From assembly GCA_001898995.1 (NCBI GenBank), contig MKVZ01000019.1, forward strand, positions 168,084 to 232,083: a stretch of 64,000 nt of DNA, read 5' to 3'. The position numbers and the translations under genes are program-made. The notes below the pieces were generated by a model. The model worked only from the letters and a program-made list of their open reading frames with translations, was not told the origin of the DNA and searched no databases. Shown here one piece after another: positions 61,212 to 64,000 of this stretch; the first letter of the stretch is position 1, and every line of letters begins with the position of its first letter. This DNA is from Rhizobiales bacterium 63-22. Its GTDB lineage: Bacteria > Pseudomonadota > Alphaproteobacteria > Rhizobiales > Rhizobiaceae.

Positions 61212-61372
61212 TCCATGTGCTCATCCCAGACCTCCTTCAATTGGCCGGGATAGCGACTTGGCTGCATTCCCGGCGTCTGGCGAACCATGGCGAAAGATCG
61301 GCCGCCGGTAGCGTCCCGCATTCGCGTTCGTTCGCGCGCGGCACCCCCGGCAATCGGTTCCGCATGACGTGT

Positions 61373-61472
61373 GCGGTGATTAGGGCCGCTAATCGCCGCA
61401 GATCGCGCGGTGATTATTCTTGCCCTTTGCGGCGAATAGCGGCTATATTCGCCGCGAAAGTTGCGGTGATTA
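61373..61472. promoter_or_regulatory. Six-copy phased motif array in front of the Fic gene
   Basis: Six 10-bp motifs of the type GCGG[CT]GA[TA]TA. Group 1: 61373-61382 (+), 61390-61399 (-), 61407-61416 (+). Group 2: 61429-61438 (+), 61446-61455 (-), 61463-61472 (+). Within each group start positions step by exactly 17 bp with 7-bp spacers and alternating orientation. The last copy overlaps the Fic start codon. The rest of the 61212-61471 gap shows no gene. It is a likely multimeric repressor operator. Confidence 0.8.
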
Positions 61473-62596
61473 TGAGGTATATCCATAATTTGACGGACTG
61501 GCCGGACCTGCACTGGAGTGATGAGAAGCTCGCCCAGCGCCTCGCGGCCGTGCGACATCGACAGGGGCGGCTGATCGGTCGGATGGAGGCGCTTGGCTTC
61601 CCGCTTCGCGAGGAAGCCGTCCTCCATGCGCTGACCGAAGACGTTCTGAAATCCAGCGAGATCGAAGGCGAGGTGCTTGACCGGGATCAGGTCCGTTCCT
61701 CGATCGCTCGACGCCTCGGCATGGATATTGGCGGCCTGGTTGCCGCTGACCGCAATGTCGAAGGCGTCGTGGAAATGATGCTCGACGCCACGCAAAACTA
61801 TAAGCAGCCCTTGACCGCGGAGCGGTTGTTCGGCTGGCACGCGGCGCTGTTCCCCACGGGACGCAGCGGCATGAGCCGTATCACCGTGGGCGCTTGGCGC
61901 ACGCCCGAAGCCGGCCCGATGCAAGTCGTGTCGGGGCCGATCGGGTGCGAGCGCGTTCACTATGAAGCGCCGGAATCGGAGCGGCTGGATGAGGAGATGT
62001 CCCGCTTTCTCGACTGGTTCGAGATGGCGACGCCCGATCCCGTCCTCAAGGCGGGGATCGCGCATCTGTGGTTCGTCACCATTCACCCGTTCGATGACGG
62101 CAACGGGCGCATAGCGCGCGCTATTGCGGACCTCGCGCTGGCGCGCGCGGAGGGGACCGCGCAGCGCTTTTACAGCATGTCGGCGCAAATCCGCACCGAG
62201 CGGAAAGCCTATTACGACATGCTGGAGGCGACGCAGAAGGGCGACCTCGACATCACGCCCTGGCTGGTGTGGTTCATCGACTGCCTCGATCACGCCTTCG
62301 ATGGAGCCGAGGTCATCCTTGCGGGCGTCATCCGCAAGGCGCGGTTCTGGGAGGCGATAGCGGAGCAGAAGCTGAACGAGCGCCAGCGCAAGATCATCAA
62401 CCGCCTGCTGGATGGCTTCGAGGGCAAGCTGACCAATGCCAAATGGGCAGCGATCACCAAGGCGTCGTCCGATACGGCGCTGCGCGACATCAACGATCTG
62501 GTTCAGCGAGGCATCCTGACGAAAGACCAGAGCGGCGGGCGCAGCACGAGCTATTCGCTGGCGGCCGCTCCTGGAGATGCGGAAGCCGGGAACTGA
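61472..62596 (+). CDS. Class II Fic domain protein with C-terminal winged helix
   Basis: 374 residues from the ATG at 61472. An N-terminal DUF4172-like region contains the inhibitory motif SSEIEG (61-66; [ST]xxxE[GN]). The Fic core motif HPFDDGNGRIAR starts at His205, the catalytic residue, with Arg213 for ATP phosphate binding. A C-terminal winged-helix (about 315-368: NERQRKIINRLLDGFEGKLT, 20 residues, and ALRDINDLVQRGILTKDQSG, 20 residues) should bind DNA. Fic enzymes AMPylate proteins. No ribosome site is seen; the start is buried in the motif array. An upstream open frame to 61217 is non-conserved. Confidence 0.92.
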   Translation: MRYIHNLTDWPDLHWSDEKLAQRLAAVRHRQGRLIGRMEALGFPLREEAVLHALTEDVLKSSEIEGEVLDRDQVRSSIARRLGMDIGGLVAADRNVEGVVEMMLDATQNYKQPLTAERLFGWHAALFPTGRSGMSRITVGAWRTPEAGPMQVVSGPIGCERVHYEAPESERLDEEMSRFLDWFEMATPDPVLKAGIAHLWFVTIHPFDDGNGRIARAIADLALARAEGTAQRFYSMSAQIRTERKAYYDMLEATQKGDLDITPWLVWFIDCLDHAFDGAEVILAGVIRKARFWEAIAEQKLNERQRKIINRLLDGFEGKLTNAKWAAITKASSDTALRDINDLVQRGILTKDQSGGRSTSYSLAAAPGDAEAGN

Positions 62597-62679
62597 GGTC
62601 CGGGCGGACGGGGTGAGAGCGGAATCGGCGCGGCGGGAGCGTAATGGCGTCGTCGGTACGACCCCACCGGCATGGGCGG

Positions 62680-62904
62680 TCAGCCCGTGGTGCGCCGGGC
62701 CTTGGCGAAGCCGCGATCGGTTCCAATGAACCGTTCGAGCATCGGCACGATCAGCTTGATGGGATCGGCGGCCGGCTGGCCCGTCTCGCGGGCCAGCACC
62801 TCCGCATAGGCGACAAGATCGCGATGGAGGTCGGCGGGCAACTCCACTGTCGCCTTGATGGGCTTGTCGTCGGCGATTGGGCCGAGTTTCAGCTTGGTGG
62901 TCAT
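62680..62904 (-). CDS. DUF2274 domain protein of conjugative elements
   Basis: 74 residues from the ATG at 62904 (AGGA upstream). It has the DUF2274 pattern PIKATVELPADLHRDLVAYA (20 residues) with ETGQPAADPIKLIVPMLERF (20 residues), resembling ribbon-helix-helix proteins. Members are usually found next to trbI at the end of trb clusters, as here (2 bp between stop of trbI and this start). Function unknown; a DNA-binding role is likely. Confidence 0.8.
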   Translation of the reverse strand: MTTKLKLGPIADDKPIKATVELPADLHRDLVAYAEVLARETGQPAADPIKLIVPMLERFIGTDRGFAKARRTTG

Positions 62905-62906
62905 GG

Positions 62907-63845
62907 TCAGTTCCTGAACGGTTCGAGGACAAGATCGCGCGTCACGACGATCCTGACCGGGAAGCCCGGCCGGATGGTCAGTGTCGGCGCGACGTTGAGC
63001 TGGCGACGGACGATCTGCTGTCCGGCGTCGTTGATCGTGTCCTGGCCGCCGTTGCGGATGGCGCGAAGCAGCCGGTCCTGATCGTCGACGGCAAGCTCGG
63101 CCCCGACCGACAGCAGCGTCAAGAGCCCGGCGGTCTTGGCGAGATCCCACCAGTGATAATCGACGCCATCCTCAAGACCGGCATAGCCCTGCGTGTCGGT
63201 CCCAGGCTGGCGTTCGAGAACGATGGAGCGGCCGTTCGGCATGATGAGGCGGTTCCAGACGAGCAGCACACGGCGCTGACCGAACTGGACGCCGTTGTCA
63301 TACTAACCGATCAGCCGCGTGCCCTGCGGCACGAGCAGGATGCGGCCGGTCGGGCTGTCGTAGATGTTCTCCGTGACCTGCGCGGTGATCTGGCCGAGAA
63401 GATCGGAACGGATGCCGGTGATGAGCGCGGCCGAGATGACCGCGCCGGCCTGAAGCACGAAGGGCGACGCCGGCGGCGTCATGCGGTCGGGTGTGACCGT
63501 GCGCCGGTCGGCCGCCGCATTGAGGAAGGCGAGCTGCTTGTCCTGGCCCGTGGCCGCCTGTCCGCCCGTGCCGGCGCCGGAGAGATCGAGACCGGCGAGA
63601 CCGGGCATCGCGCCCGCCGTGCCGGAGGCCGTCGATCCCTGCCGCGACTGGAAAAAGACGGTGCTGAGCCGGGCGGCCTCTTCCTCGGCGCGGCGGCGCT
63701 GCTCGGCCTCGCTGACGCCGGGCATCGGGGTGACGGGTGCGACGACTGGCTGACCGTTGTTCTGCGCGCTCAAGATGGGGCCGCCGAGGTCGCCGAGCAG
63801 CGCCGGGCCGGTATAGTCCTTGGGTAAGCCGGCGAGACCGTCGGC
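62907..63845 (-). pseudogene. trbI: Conjugal transfer protein TrbI, disrupted
   Basis: TrbI/VirB10 homologue, part of a type IV secretion core. From 63845 the frame reads ADGLAGLPKDYTGPALLGDL (20 residues), then a Gln/Ala-rich linker and the VirB10 domain (QITAQVTENIYDSPTGRILL, 20 residues; VPQGTRLIG). An in-frame TAG (63303-63305) replaces the expected Gln of LIGQYDNGVQFG, and the frame then continues to the stop at 62907 (VLLVWNRLIMPNGRSIVLER, 20 residues). The N-terminal part is missing because an IS-like end starts at 63846. Confidence 0.85.
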
Positions 63846-64000
63846 TGTTGATTGCCGCTAAGAACTGACCCGGCGTTTCCACCGAGAATTGACCCGCCTG
63901 TTAGGTATGTTTCGGGTCTGCGGTCGTGGTCAAGTTCCTCGTCTTCTCCTTTGTCGTTTTAGAGCGGTTTTCGACCGTTATGAATCGAAAGGTGCTTCCG
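63846..64000. mobile_element. Probable IS21-family end inserted in trbI (partial)
   Basis: The sequence from 63846 begins TGTTGATTGCCGCTAAGAAC and contains two related repeats, AGAACTGACCCGGCG (63860-63874) and AGAATTGACCCG (near 63885), like the multiple terminal repeats of IS21-type elements. On the minus strand a frame ending at about 63901 (TADPKHT at its C-terminus, preceded by STFRFITVENRSKTTKEKTR, 20 residues) could be the tail of an IstB-type ATPase. The rest lies beyond the right edge, so identity is inferred only. Confidence 0.6.

Noticed and set aside
1..64000. CRISPR arrays and rRNA genes
   Set aside because: No regularly spaced long repeats with unique spacers and no rRNA-like sequence were seen.

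Overview
The window looks like chromosomal DNA of a GC-rich alphaproteobacterium of the Hyphomicrobiales, most probably Brucellaceae (Brucella/Ochrobactrum, Pseudochrobactrum or Falsochrobactrum type). This is inferred from family content: a DUF930 protein, a DUF1127 microprotein, an AzgA-type purine permease, a MntH/MntR pair, an oxyR-katA pair, guaB and guaA, many ABC importers, and very long antisense shadow reading frames caused by high GC. No 16S gene is present, so the genus is not proven.

Layout. 1-6.9 kb: a minus-strand kdp potassium operon (26-aa microprotein, kdpF, kdpA, 32-aa microprotein, kdpB, kdpC, kdpD; kdpD runs off the left edge). 7-11.5 kb: two transporters, a DUF930 envelope protein, a DUF1127 microprotein and a DUF2938 membrane protein. 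11.8-19.7 kb: a purine permease, two oxidoreductases and a complete branched-chain-type ABC importer (livK-H-M-G-F). 19.8-24.7 kb: an EmrAB-type efflux operon with its MarR regulator, and an ACS-family MFS importer. 24.8-27.5 kb: a zinc-type ABC importer with Zur-like boxes and a small membrane ORF. 27.9-32.2 kb: a tightly packed envelope cassette (two alpha/beta hydrolases around an ICMT-like methyltransferase), then adenine deaminase. 32.3-38.2 kb: a polyamine-type ABC importer, then a divergent Lrp regulator and lysine/saccharopine-type dehydrogenase.

An AraC regulator and tRNA-Asn (39.7 kb) precede a compositionally different accessory segment (about 39.8-44 kb). It holds a Bcr/CflA drug efflux gene behind an attenuator-like leader, a membrane-bound AraC regulator and a secreted hydrolase. 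No integrase is left there. Core-like genes resume at 44 kb: mntH/mntR, manC-manB, a ClC transporter, guaB, oxyR/katA, rsmB-like, a thioesterase, an MTA/SAH nucleosidase and guaA.

Directly after guaA a tyrosine integrase starts an integrative element that continues past the right edge. It has two tandem AlpA-type regulators (one frameshifted), a class II Fic protein, a DUF2274 protein and trbI. TrbI carries an in-frame amber codon and is cut at its 5' side by what looks like an IS21-family end, so the conjugation module appears decayed. The most striking signal in the window is a strictly phased array of six 10-bp motifs (17-bp steps, alternating orientation, two groups of three) in front of the Fic gene. 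The Fic protein ends in what looks like a winged-helix domain, so the array may be its own operator.
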